From Acidobacteriaceae bacterium (GTDB taxonomy: Bacteria > Acidobacteriota > Terriglobia > Terriglobales > Acidobacteriaceae): 64,000 nucleotides of DNA. A program made the position numbers and the translations under genes. This document shows positions 25,311-32,624 of this stretch, one piece after another. Within the stretch, counting starts at the first letter, position 1. Each line of letters begins with the position of its first letter. The notes under the pieces were generated by a model. That model saw only the letters and a program-made list of their open reading frames with translations. It made no database searches and was not told the DNA's origin. Where the stretch lies: NCBI GenBank assembly GCA_003140075.1, contig PLIO01000145.1, positions 1 to 64,000 of the forward strand, in the 5' to 3' direction.

Positions 25311-26113
25311 GACACGCCTCGATTTGCGACCGACTCCGTTCCGTCTGTGAAAGCCTGCACATACGCGGCGGCCAACGGATCACTGGATCGCAGGAAATCC
25401 TCGGGAGGAAGAACAGCAACCAGCTTGCCCGCTTCCATGAGTGCGATACGAGAACCGAGACGCAGGGCCTCGCGCAAGTCGTGGGTAACGAAGACAACCG
25501 TCTTGTTCAGCCGCTGTTGGAGCGACAGAAACTCTCGCTGCAGTTGATTGCGAGTTAACGCGTCGAGCGCGCCAAAGGGTTCATCCATGAGCAGAATGGC
25601 AGGATCGGCGGCCAGCGCACGGGCTACCCCCACTCGCTGCCGCTGTCCTCCGGAGAGTTGGTGCGGATAACGCGAGGCCAGGTTCGTCTCAAGGCTGACC
25701 ATCTGCAACAATTCTTCGACCCGCGAATAAATTCGCTCGGCAGTCCAGCCCTCGATTCGCGGAACCAGACCAATGTTTCGTTCCACAGTGAAATGCGGGA
25801 ATAAACCCACGTCCTGGATCACATAGCCGATGCTGCGCCGCAAACGAATGACGTCGCCTTCGGTCGTGGGCACCCCGTTCACACGCACTTCCCCGCCGCT
25901 GGGAGTCAACAATCGATTCACCAGCTTCAGCGTGGTGGTCTTCCCTGATCCGCTGCGCCCCAACAAAACCAAAGTCTCGCCCCGTTGAGCCTTCAGGTTC
26001 ACGCCCTCAATTAACCCCTGGCCGTTGGGTAGCGTGTAGGCGACGTCGCGGAATTCGATCACAGGAATATTAGCGAGACTTGGTTCCATATCGGTCAAGA
26101 ACACATTCGCCAA
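25307..26113 (-). CDS. Osmoprotectant ABC transporter ATP-binding protein (ProV/OpuBA-like)
   Basis: A 268-residue cytosolic ATPase. Walker A is GRSGSGKTT, the signature LSGGQRQRVGVARAL, Walker B ILLMDEPFGALD and the switch His in FVTHD. IGYVIQDVGLFPHFTVERN is close to the ProV/OpuA family. The C-terminal CBS pair found in ProV/OpuAA is missing, so ionic-strength sensing by that route is unlikely. It is first in a three-gene operon (ATPase, permease, binding protein). ATG 26089 is a possible alternative start. Confidence 0.9.
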   Translation of the reverse strand: MANVFLTDMEPSLANIPVIEFRDVAYTLPNGQGLIEGVNLKAQRGETLVLLGRSGSGKTTTLKLVNRLLTPSGGEVRVNGVPTTEGDVIRLRRSIGYVIQDVGLFPHFTVERNIGLVPRIEGWTAERIYSRVEELLQMVSLETNLASRYPHQLSGGQRQRVGVARALAADPAILLMDEPFGALDALTRNQLQREFLSLQQRLNKTVVFVTHDLREALRLGSRIALMEAGKLVAVLPPEDFLRSSDPLAAAYVQAFTDGTESVANRGVS

Positions 26114-26289
26114 GCATACCGGAGTTCCCTACCCAGGGTGGCGGAGCAGGCTAAGTGAGTCTGGGATGGAGGCCCCTGAATTTGAAGTGGATTTGAAATT
26201 CAGCCGATTACCCTCTAGGGGAATTTACTGACTTTCGGCAATCACCGGTCAAAGACTTGATCTTCCCCGGGCACGACGTAGGCTGACCC

Positions 26290-26664
26290 ATGACCGAGCA
26301 TATTCGGTTCATTACCCATCGGGATAAGAAGATTCTCCTGGTCGATGTATCAAACTGTTCGGCGGATCGAGTGGAAAAGATTTTCCGAGCGCTTCCCGAC
26401 TTTGTGACCACTCAACCCCGCGGTTCGGTCCTGATCTTCTGCGATTACACGGAAGCATCCTTTAACGAGGATGCGATCCGAACCATGAAAGAAACTGCCG
26501 TCTTTGACAAGCCCTATGTCAAGAAATCCGCATGGATAGGAAAGACAAAGGATCCCTATGTGGCCTCTAAGAGGATCGCTGAAGACCTGGGCAGCTTCGC
26601 CCGCCGCGGATTTCGCGCCTTTTCGACTCGCGAAGACGCATTGGCATGGCTGGCGAAGGACTGA
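26290..26664 (+). CDS. Small STAS/SpoIIAA-like protein
   Basis: A 124-residue cytosolic protein that resembles STAS/SEC14-like (SpoIIAA-like) proteins: ILLVDVSNCSADRVEKIF, VLIFCDYTEASFNEDAI and ARRGFRAFSTREDALAWLAK. The final segment, a short strand then a helix with the ALAWL motif, is common in such small proteins of soil bacteria. No enzymatic motif is seen. It stands alone, between the osmoprotectant operon (divergent) and a FecR-like gene. Function unknown. Confidence 0.7.
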   Translation: MTEHIRFITHRDKKILLVDVSNCSADRVEKIFRALPDFVTTQPRGSVLIFCDYTEASFNEDAIRTMKETAVFDKPYVKKSAWIGKTKDPYVASKRIAEDLGSFARRGFRAFSTREDALAWLAKD

Positions 26665-26799
26665 ATAGGCTTCCTCTCCCAACTCGTTCAACACTTTGTC
26701 CAGAAAGCTTCCGCGCCGCTGGGCACCCAGAGAGCTAATAGACGATCAGGCTCCTTGCTTCTACGATCTTCATAGAAGGTGTGGAAATTTGGTTTGGGT

Positions 26800-27477
26800 A
26801 TGAGTGTGTCTGCTCTACGCAATTTTCTTTGCTGGACGATGGTCGCGCTGTATCCGGTCTCGCTCGCGGCTGCGAATGCGGGCTCTGCCATCGTGCATAG
26901 CAAGGGGGGAGTGTGGGTGAACGGCTCCGAGGTGCCGGATTCCACTGTCATTTTTCCCGGAGATTTGCTTGAGACGAAACCGGGCTTCGTCGCCAATCTT
27001 GACGCGGAGGGCTCGTCTGTCCTAGTCCAGGGGGAATCCATTGTGAAATTTCAGGGGAATTTCCTGACCCTTGAGCATGGCAGCGTCTCTGTGGGCACAT
27101 CTACGGAGATGAGCGTGCACGTCAATTGCCTGAAGGTTGAGCCCCTCTCGAATGACCGCACGCAATACGATGTAACGGACGTGAGCGGGAAGGTCGAGGT
27201 TGCGGCCAACAAGAACGACGTAAAGATCACACAAGTAGGATCTCTCCGCAAGGTGCCTACGGAAAGCTCATCCCAATCCAACACGGTGCACGAGGGAGAG
27301 CGGGCGACGCGTGACGAATCGACAGCCTGCGGAGCAATTCGGCCCGAGAATCCCAACAATGCTCTGAACCCAAAATGGATCGAGATCGGCGGTGGCGCAG
27401 GTGCGGGAGTTGTAGTTCTCTGCCTGATCCTATGCCGAGGTTCGGGCTCCAGCAGCGTAAGCCCTTCGCAGCCGTGA
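26800..27477 (+). CDS. FecR-like periplasmic protein with C-terminal membrane anchor
   Basis: A 225-residue protein. A signal segment (FLCWTMVALYPVSLAAANA) is followed by a FecR-like beta domain: GGVWVNGSEVPDSTVIFPGDLLET, a short SVLVQGESIVKF strand pair and LEHGSVSVGTST. A C-terminal hydrophobic helix (GAGAGVVVLCLILC) anchors it. In Acidobacteria such proteins are frequent and are usually not beside an ECF sigma factor; none is seen here. GTG 26779 in the same frame is an alternative start. Role unknown; a structural or sensory envelope role is possible. Confidence 0.7.
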   Translation: MSVSALRNFLCWTMVALYPVSLAAANAGSAIVHSKGGVWVNGSEVPDSTVIFPGDLLETKPGFVANLDAEGSSVLVQGESIVKFQGNFLTLEHGSVSVGTSTEMSVHVNCLKVEPLSNDRTQYDVTDVSGKVEVAANKNDVKITQVGSLRKVPTESSSQSNTVHEGERATRDESTACGAIRPENPNNALNPKWIEIGGGAGAGVVVLCLILCRGSGSSSVSPSQP

Positions 27478-27845
27478 AGGCTGGTTCTGCAGCCCTGATC
27501 GAAATTACCCCGGCACCTTATGATGACTTCTAGTCGGAGCGGACCGAGCAGAATCGACGAATGCAGCGTATACTAGAGGTCTTGACCTCGAAGACACCCT
27601 AACCGCGCGTTGCGCCTTCGCGATTGAGAAATTCCCTGAAAGGCGAGTGACGTATCGCACCTGAGAGCCTCTGGAAATCAGTTGTTTCGATCCCGAGACA
27701 TCAACTTCAAGAAACGGCCGCTCGGTTGGGCCGATTTGACGATCCGCTCGTAGCGGGATCCGCAATTTCCCGCGCGTTGTGATGCTTGCGGAGCAGTAAT
27801 CTCGCGCAGGCTCGGTGTAACCAGCCAAGGAAGCAGGAGAGAAAA
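27478..27845. other. 368-base leader region before the RNA-binding protein operon
   Basis: No gene is seen. A TATACT hexamer (27569-27574) could be a -10 element, and a small palindrome GAGGTC-TT-GACCTC lies at 27576-27589, right where a transcript would start. If that promoter is used, the leader is about 260 bases, which would be long and could be regulatory. Confidence 0.4.
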
Positions 27846-28001
27846 ATGTCCGGAATCAACGGCGATAAAGCTCGATTCAACCGGCGGCGCAGGCAGAAGA
27901 TCAGCCGCCGCCAAAGCAACGAAAAAATGTTGAAATCCCTGGCCGAGAAGCACTTGGTGGCCCCGGCAGCGCATACGAATCTTAAGGAGAAGGTGGCATG
28001 A
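27846..28001 (+). CDS. Small basic protein of 51 residues
   Basis: The product begins MSGINGDKARFNRRRRQKI and is rich in Arg, Lys and Gln, so it may bind nucleic acid or ribosomes. GGAGAGAAAA immediately before ATG 27846 is a good ribosome site, and its TGA overlaps the next start (ATGA), so this is a real, translated gene. I believe similar short MSGINGDKxRF proteins recur in acidobacterial genomes, but cannot verify that here. It is first of three genes ending with an RRM protein. Confidence 0.75.
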   Translation: MSGINGDKARFNRRRRQKISRRQSNEKMLKSLAEKHLVAPAAHTNLKEKVA

Positions 28002-28615
28002 GCGCGCCCATCCTCGGATTGCCGCTTCCTAATCCTGATGGCAGTCCCGCGAAGAAGAAGCGCGTGCTCCTGCTGGACACTTCGCAGACAAAACGCGACT
28101 TGCGGGCCGACGTGATGAGGAAACTTGGCATTGAGGTTGACTGCGCGGCCGATGTGCTCGAGGCGCGATGTTGGTGGCGAGCCGACTTATACAATCTGGT
28201 GCTCATTAACGTAGTTGGGGAGCAAGACAGCCGCGACAAGTTTTGCACTGATATACGAAGTGCGACTCCTCCGCAGAGAATCGCCTTCTTCGTAGGCGGT
28301 CCGGAGTATCTGGCCGCCGCGCCGCATTCCGACGCAGCGGCTGCTGGGACGGATGCAGACTCGCTACACAAGGAATTGGTTGCCGCATTACTAGCTCATG
28401 CCTCGGGGAGTCCATCGCAGCGGTGGGGAATTCTGGAAGCCTGCAAGCGGATTTCCTCGGTGCGCTCAGTCAGTGAAGCTCGTTCGCGAGCGATACGGGA
28501 AGCTCCCAGACCATCGCGTTGGGCCGAAGCAATTGAACAGCACTCCCCACTCGAAGCCACGCATTCTCACCCCGCAGTTGCAGTTGAATCGTCAGAGAGA
28601 GAAGAACTCCTATGA
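27998..28615 (+). CDS. Receiver-like protein of unknown function
   Basis: A 205-residue protein. KKRVLLLDTSQTKRDLRADVMRKLGIEVDCAADVLEA and YNLVLINVV look like a degenerate receiver fold: the expected acidic pocket and phospho-Asp are not visible (LVLINVV in place of L-x-x-D). The second half is low in known motifs. Both ends overlap neighbours by four bases (ATGA), so the three genes are translationally coupled. A role with the RRM protein downstream is inferred from that coupling only. Confidence 0.6.
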   Translation: MSAPILGLPLPNPDGSPAKKKRVLLLDTSQTKRDLRADVMRKLGIEVDCAADVLEARCWWRADLYNLVLINVVGEQDSRDKFCTDIRSATPPQRIAFFVGGPEYLAAAPHSDAAAAGTDADSLHKELVAALLAHASGSPSQRWGILEACKRISSVRSVSEARSRAIREAPRPSRWAEAIEQHSPLEATHSHPAVAVESSEREELL

Positions 28616-28968
28616 AGAACCTTTACGTTGGCAATTTGCCTCACAGCACCACAGAACCAGAGCTGCGCGGCTTGTTTGAAGCGCATGGCGCAGTCGAGAA
28701 GGTCAGCATCGTCACCGACCGGGAAACCGGCCGAGCCCGCGGCTTCGCCTTTGTCGAGATGACCAATGCCGGCGAGGCAGATAAGGCAGTCGCCGCCTTG
28801 AACGGAACGGAGCTTGGCGGCCGCGCACTGAAGATCAACGAAGCGAAACCGAAGACCGATGCGCCCCGCGGCGGCGGAGGTGGCGGAAAACGCTTTGGTG
28901 GCGGAGGCGGCGGCAGCCGCGACGATTACCAGGGTCACGCCCGCCAGCCCCGCGAACCGCGCTGGTAG
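28612..28968 (+). CDS. RRM-domain RNA-binding protein, Gly-rich tail
   Basis: A 118-residue RNA-binding protein. The single RRM has RNP2 (LYVGNL, residues 3-8) and RNP1 (RGFAFVEM, about 43-50) intact, with the aromatic residues that stack on RNA. A Gly/Arg-rich tail follows (GGGGGGKRFGGGGGGSR), as in cyanobacterial Rbp proteins and plant glycine-rich RNA-binding proteins. Those relatives are often induced by cold. The start overlaps the previous gene's stop. A DEAD-box helicase gene lies close by on the other strand. Confidence 0.92.
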   Translation: MKNLYVGNLPHSTTEPELRGLFEAHGAVEKVSIVTDRETGRARGFAFVEMTNAGEADKAVAALNGTELGGRALKINEAKPKTDAPRGGGGGGKRFGGGGGGSRDDYQGHARQPREPRW

Positions 28969-29112
28969 CGGTGCAGCATTCACGCGGGTGAGTTCAAGAG
29001 CACGGAACGGCGGTTTCGCTGGACGGGTGGGTCAGTGCGCCGCTGCTTGGGCTCCGAAATGCGAGAAGCAAACCTGCCGGCCGCTGTTGCAAATTGATGA
29101 TTGGAGATTGGG

Positions 29113-29373
29113 ATGCCAGGACGAGGTCGATCAAGCTTTACTAAACGCCAGAAAGAACATACACGCCAGCAAAAACAGCGCGATAAAGCCGAACGCCGCA
29201 GCCAACGCAAAACCGAGGAGCCGTTAGGCACTTCGAGCGATTCGAGTGAACTGGATTTGGACGAGTTGCAGCGCCACGCAGCCGAGCAAGCCGCCCTTTT
29301 TCAGATGGGAGCCGACGACGGCGATATTTCCAGCATCCCTCGTGAGCGCGGTCCGGAGAAAACCGAGTCTTAG
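29113..29373 (+). CDS. Small highly charged protein
   Basis: An 86-residue protein. The N-terminal half is very basic (KRQKEHTRQQKQRDKAERRSQR), the C-terminal half acidic (ELDLDELQRHAAEQAALF). GGAG lies six bases before ATG 29113, and a strong terminator follows the stop, so it is a real gene. No family is recognised. The charge layout suggests interaction with RNA or ribosomes, which is inference. Confidence 0.65.
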   Translation: MPGRGRSSFTKRQKEHTRQQKQRDKAERRSQRKTEEPLGTSSDSSELDLDELQRHAAEQAALFQMGADDGDISSIPRERGPEKTES

Positions 29374-29420
29374 ATCTTCGGCCGCTGTAGACCTACCAAG
29401 TCAAACGCCATCAAAAAGCA

Positions 29421-29447
29421 GGGCGCGTCTCTAGGACGCGCCTTTTT
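29421..29447. terminator. Bidirectional intrinsic terminator
   Basis: GGCGCGTC-TCTAG-GACGCGCC-TTTTT on the plus strand. Read on the minus strand the same stem is followed by CTGCTTTTT, so it can also end the DEAD-box helicase transcript, whose stop lies 26 bases away. Confidence 0.9.
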
Positions 29448-29472
29448 ACTGTGCTTGCGGTTCTTTTCTACC

Positions 29473-30669
29473 TTATGCGAATACTTCCCCGGGCATCTTG
29501 GTCAGCGTCCGGCTTGCCAGCGTGTTTTGGACGACATGCTCCGAGCGTCCCGCATTCGCCCAATCCACTTGTTTGCGTTCGATGCGCAGTTTCAAAGCGC
29601 GCTCGATATTCCGCAGTTCGATGACCTCGGCTCCCGCCACTAAACTGGAGGCCAGCCCTTGCGATCCCGCACGCCCTGTGCGGCCTACGCGATGAATGAA
29701 ATCCTCCGCCATCTTGGGCAGGTCGTAGTTGATCACGTGCGCCACATCATCGATGTGCAAGCCGCGTGCCGCTACGTCGGTGGCCACCAGCACCTGGAAG
29801 CGGCCTTGCTGAAATCCGCTGAGCGCTCCGTTGCGCTGCGATTGCGAGCGGTCGCCGTGAATCATGGCAGCGGAAAAACCTTCGCGAACCAGTTCCTTGG
29901 CCAAGCGTTCCGTGCCACGTTTGGTGCGGGCAAAGATGAGCGTCTGTCCTTTTTCGCCGTAGAGCAACTGGCGCAGCACATCGGGCTTTTCGGCGGGGCG
30001 CACCTCATAGGCTTGCAGCCGGACACTCTCGACCGGCTTGAGCACCGAGCCGATGGCCACGCGCACCGGATCCCGCATGGAATCGTTCACCAGGCCCGCG
30101 ACGGATTGTTCCAAGGTCGCCGAGAAGCACAAGGTCTGCCGGCGTTGCGGCAACACCGCGAGGATGCGCCGCAGGGCAGGCAGAAAACCCATGTCTAGCA
30201 TGCGGTCAGCTTCGTCGAGTACAAGGATTTTGATTTCGCGCAGGTCGATCAGCTTGCGGGTAATGAAATCCTGCAAGCGGCCGGGGGTTGCGACCACCAG
30301 GCTCGATCCGCCACGCACCGCCAGAATTTGCGCCTTCTCGGAGACGCCGCCGATTACCAGCGCGGCCCTGGACAGTCCCTTGCCACGCAGTTTTTCGTAT
30401 TCTTCGTTGACCTGAATCGCCAACTCGCGCGTGGGCAGTAGAACCAGCACGCGCACTTTCTGCGAAGGTTCGCGCTGCAGCATCTCGATCACCGGGATCA
30501 GAAATGCCAGCGTCTTGCCGGTACCGGTTTGCGCTGTCGCCAGTACGTCTTTGCCCTCAAGAGCACATGGGATAGCCTGCACCTGAATCGGTGTAGGGGT
30601 AATAAATTGAGCTGTCGCCAGCCTCTGCTGCAAAGCAGAAGAGAGTGGTAATTCCGTAAAGCTTGTCAT
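29473..30669 (-). CDS. DEAD-box ATP-dependent RNA helicase, RhlE-like
   Basis: A 398-residue cytosolic helicase with all family motifs in order: Q motif (ITPTPIQVQAIP), motif I AQTGTGKT, PTRELA, TPGR, motif II DEAD, motif III FSATL, motif V DVAARGL and motif VI HRVGRTGRAG. The C-terminal extension is short, which fits RhlE or short RhlB-type enzymes more than CsdA. It unwinds short RNA duplexes in ribosome assembly or mRNA decay. I chose ATG 30669; the frame stays open to 30714. A candidate promoter about 180 bases upstream implies a long leader, a trait of cold-induced helicase mRNAs. Confidence 0.9.
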   Translation of the reverse strand: MTSFTELPLSSALQQRLATAQFITPTPIQVQAIPCALEGKDVLATAQTGTGKTLAFLIPVIEMLQREPSQKVRVLVLLPTRELAIQVNEEYEKLRGKGLSRAALVIGGVSEKAQILAVRGGSSLVVATPGRLQDFITRKLIDLREIKILVLDEADRMLDMGFLPALRRILAVLPQRRQTLCFSATLEQSVAGLVNDSMRDPVRVAIGSVLKPVESVRLQAYEVRPAEKPDVLRQLLYGEKGQTLIFARTKRGTERLAKELVREGFSAAMIHGDRSQSQRNGALSGFQQGRFQVLVATDVAARGLHIDDVAHVINYDLPKMAEDFIHRVGRTGRAGSQGLASSLVAGAEVIELRNIERALKLRIERKQVDWANAGRSEHVVQNTLASRTLTKMPGEVFA

Positions 30670-30850
30670 TCGTAATTGTTCTTTCTGGAGGGGCCTGATC
30701 GCATTTCGATACACGTATCGTGAGTTCCCACGCCGCTCTTTAAGTTGTTGATTTTACGCTGAATAAACGGCGGGCAGGAAAAGCGGAGATGAATCTTGAT
30801 CCGATAGGATCACCGCGTCACGAGCAAACCGTGGCAGTAGCGTTGAGGGC

Positions 30851-30881
30851 ATTATAGCACAGCGCTTTACTAGTTTGACAA
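30851..30881 (-). promoter_or_regulatory. Candidate sigma-70 promoter of the helicase gene
   Basis: On the minus strand: TTGTCA, 19-base spacer, TATAAT. The -10 is perfect and the -35 matches five of six; the spacer is long. Transcription would start near 30844, leaving a leader of about 175 bases. Confidence 0.5.
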
Positions 30882-31128
30882 TAGCAAAAGAAGGAAAAAG
30901 CTCTCTTCGTCGCACTTCGGTAATAGGACACTCCAGCGGAAAGGCGTTGCAACTTGGTTCCTATATGCTCCGAACGAACCGGCCTCCGAGCGTTTGGAGC
31001 GTCCTTTTACTTTATTTGACACTCTTCCGTTCAGTCCTATTCGTTGAAAACGGCATCCAAAACCCGCAGAAGTGAAATTGACCAATGATCCGTGAGTGAG
31101 CGGCATGCTGTCGAGCTGGGGCCGAGCC

Positions 31129-31165
31129 GGGTACTGGGCTAAAAGCTGGAATTAGCCCAGTACCC
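31129..31165. repeat. Strong 14-bp palindrome
   Basis: GGGTACTGGGCTAA, 9-base spacer, TTAGCCCAGTACCC: a perfect 14-bp inverted repeat, without a T-run on either strand. Role unknown; could be an operator, a REP-like copy or a barrier between divergent operons. Confidence 0.8.
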
Positions 31166-31353
31166 CGAGCCGCACTACGTCTGCCCTCCGCCATAGGTAG
31201 GCTGTGTGGTCAGCGGATGAACTCTTCGTCTGGGTTATCGATCAGATTCGCTCATTTGGTTCGAAATACTGTGCAGAATTGCTCACTTGAGAAACTCGCT
31301 GGGGCAGGGACAGTGGGCGTCCCGATTGCGAATCCAACACTCTTCTCCTCGGC

Positions 31354-31359
31354 TATAAT
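31354..31359 (+). promoter_or_regulatory. -10 box upstream of the RND efflux operon
   Basis: A perfect TATAAT, 35 bases before the TTG start of the adaptor gene. No good -35 lies at 16-18 bases, so an activator may be needed. Confidence 0.45.
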
Positions 31360-31394
31360 TCGGAGCAATCCCGAGGCGGAAAAGGAGATTCCTT

Positions 31395-32624
31395 TTGGCC
31401 GTTGATACGAATGAGCATCCTTTAATCGACCGCAGCCATCAGCTCCCGGCTCACGGTTCACGATCTCACCGACGCAAAGTTCTTTGGATCGTCATAGCGA
31501 TTGCGTTGTTGCTTCTCCTTGTAATCGCATTCGTGCTGATGTGGCGCCACGAGGAGAACGCGAAAAAAGTCGTGCACCCGCCAGCGAAGATCCCAGTCAC
31601 GACCGCGACGGCAACGAAAGGTGACATCGGCGTGTATCTCAATGCAATTGGTACCGTCACTCCGGTCTATACCGATTCCATTACCAGCGAGGTGACGGGC
31701 CTGGTCTCTACTGTGCATTACACCGAGGGTCAATTGGTACGCAAGGGCGAGCCGCTGGTTGACATCGACTCGCGTCCCTACCGCGCAACTCTCTTGCAGG
31801 CGCAAGGTGCGCTGGAGCGAGACCAGAACGTGCTGGCCCAGGCACAGATGGACCTTGATCGCTACCGGGCCGCATGGGCGCGTAACGCGATACAAAAGCA
31901 ATTATTGGACGACCAGGAAAAACTCGTCCTGCAGGACGAGGGCACAGTGAAGAACGATCAGGGAACGGTGCAATATGACCAGATTCAGGTCGAGTTCTGC
32001 CATATCACCGCTCCCATCGCCGGCCGCGTAGGTTTACGGTTGGTGGACCCGGGCAACGTGGTGCAGTCTGCCGGAACTGTGATCCTGGCAGTCATTACGC
32101 AACTGGAACCCATCACTGTAATTTTCACGATACCGGAAGATAGTCTGGGTCCCGTTGCGGCGCGATTGCGCAAGAAGGCTAAGCTCACCGTCGATGCCTT
32201 CGATCGCACCGGGCAGACAAAGATTGCAAGCGGAACACTGTTGACGCTCGACAATCAGATCGACACTACGACCGGAACGGTAAAAGCACGATCCGTCTTC
32301 GACAACAAGAATGACGCGCTCTTCCCCAACCAGTTCGTGAACACGCGGTTGCTGGTGAACACGTTGCAGGGCGTGACGCTGATTCCAGCATCCGCCATTC
32401 AGCAAAATGGCCAGGCATCGTTCGTGTATGTGATTCAAGACAACGTCGCTCACATGCGCAGCGTAAAGCCGGGAGTTACAGATGGCGGCGTAACGCAGGT
32501 GGATGGCATCAATCCTGGGGACGTCGTTGCCAATAGCAGCTTTGACAAGTTACAGGACAACACCGCGGTCGCCGCTTCGAGCAAGCCTGGCGCAGCCGCC
32601 AGCACCGGGAGCAGCGCCAAGTGA
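31395..32624 (+). CDS. mdtA: RND efflux periplasmic adaptor, MdtA-like
   Basis: A 409-residue membrane-fusion protein. One N-terminal helix ([21 protein letters not shown]) anchors it, followed by a lipoyl half-motif ([24 protein letters not shown]), a helical hairpin, and the second half ([22 protein letters not shown]). It bridges inner-membrane pump and outer-membrane channel. The start is TTG 31395, supported by AAGGAGA seven bases upstream; there is no better ATG. Its stop overlaps the next gene's GTG start. It is first of four genes of a multidrug exporter. Confidence 0.92.
   Translation: MAVDTNEHPLIDRSHQLPAHGSRSHRRKVLWIVIAIALLLLLVIAFVLMWRHEENAKKVVHPPAKIPVTTATATKGDIGVYLNAIGTVTPVYTDSITSEVTGLVSTVHYTEGQLVRKGEPLVDIDSRPYRATLLQAQGALERDQNVLAQAQMDLDRYRAAWARNAIQKQLLDDQEKLVLQDEGTVKNDQGTVQYDQIQVEFCHITAPIAGRVGLRLVDPGNVVQSAGTVILAVITQLEPITVIFTIPEDSLGPVAARLRKKAKLTVDAFDRTGQTKIASGTLLTLDNQIDTTTGTVKARSVFDNKNDALFPNQFVNTRLLVNTLQGVTLIPASAIQQNGQASFVYVIQDNVAHMRSVKPGVTDGGVTQVDGINPGDVVANSSFDKLQDNTAVAASSKPGAAASTGSSAK

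Larger units (their letters stand above)
30670..31394. other. 725-base gap between divergent helicase and efflux operons
   Basis: No gene is supported in this stretch. It contains a minus-strand promoter candidate near 30851-30881, a strong palindrome at 31129-31165 and a plus-strand -10 box at 31354-31359. Confidence 0.55.

Noticed and set aside
26800-27477. FecR-type anti-sigma regulator of an iron receptor
   Set aside because: There is no ECF sigma factor or receptor next to it, and the anchor is at the C-terminus rather than in the usual FecR position.
31314-31330. Sigma-54 promoter before mdtA (GG-N10-GC with TTGC)
   Set aside because: Spacing fits, but the -24 side matches poorly, and a perfect TATAAT lies between it and the gene; the sigma-70 reading is simpler.
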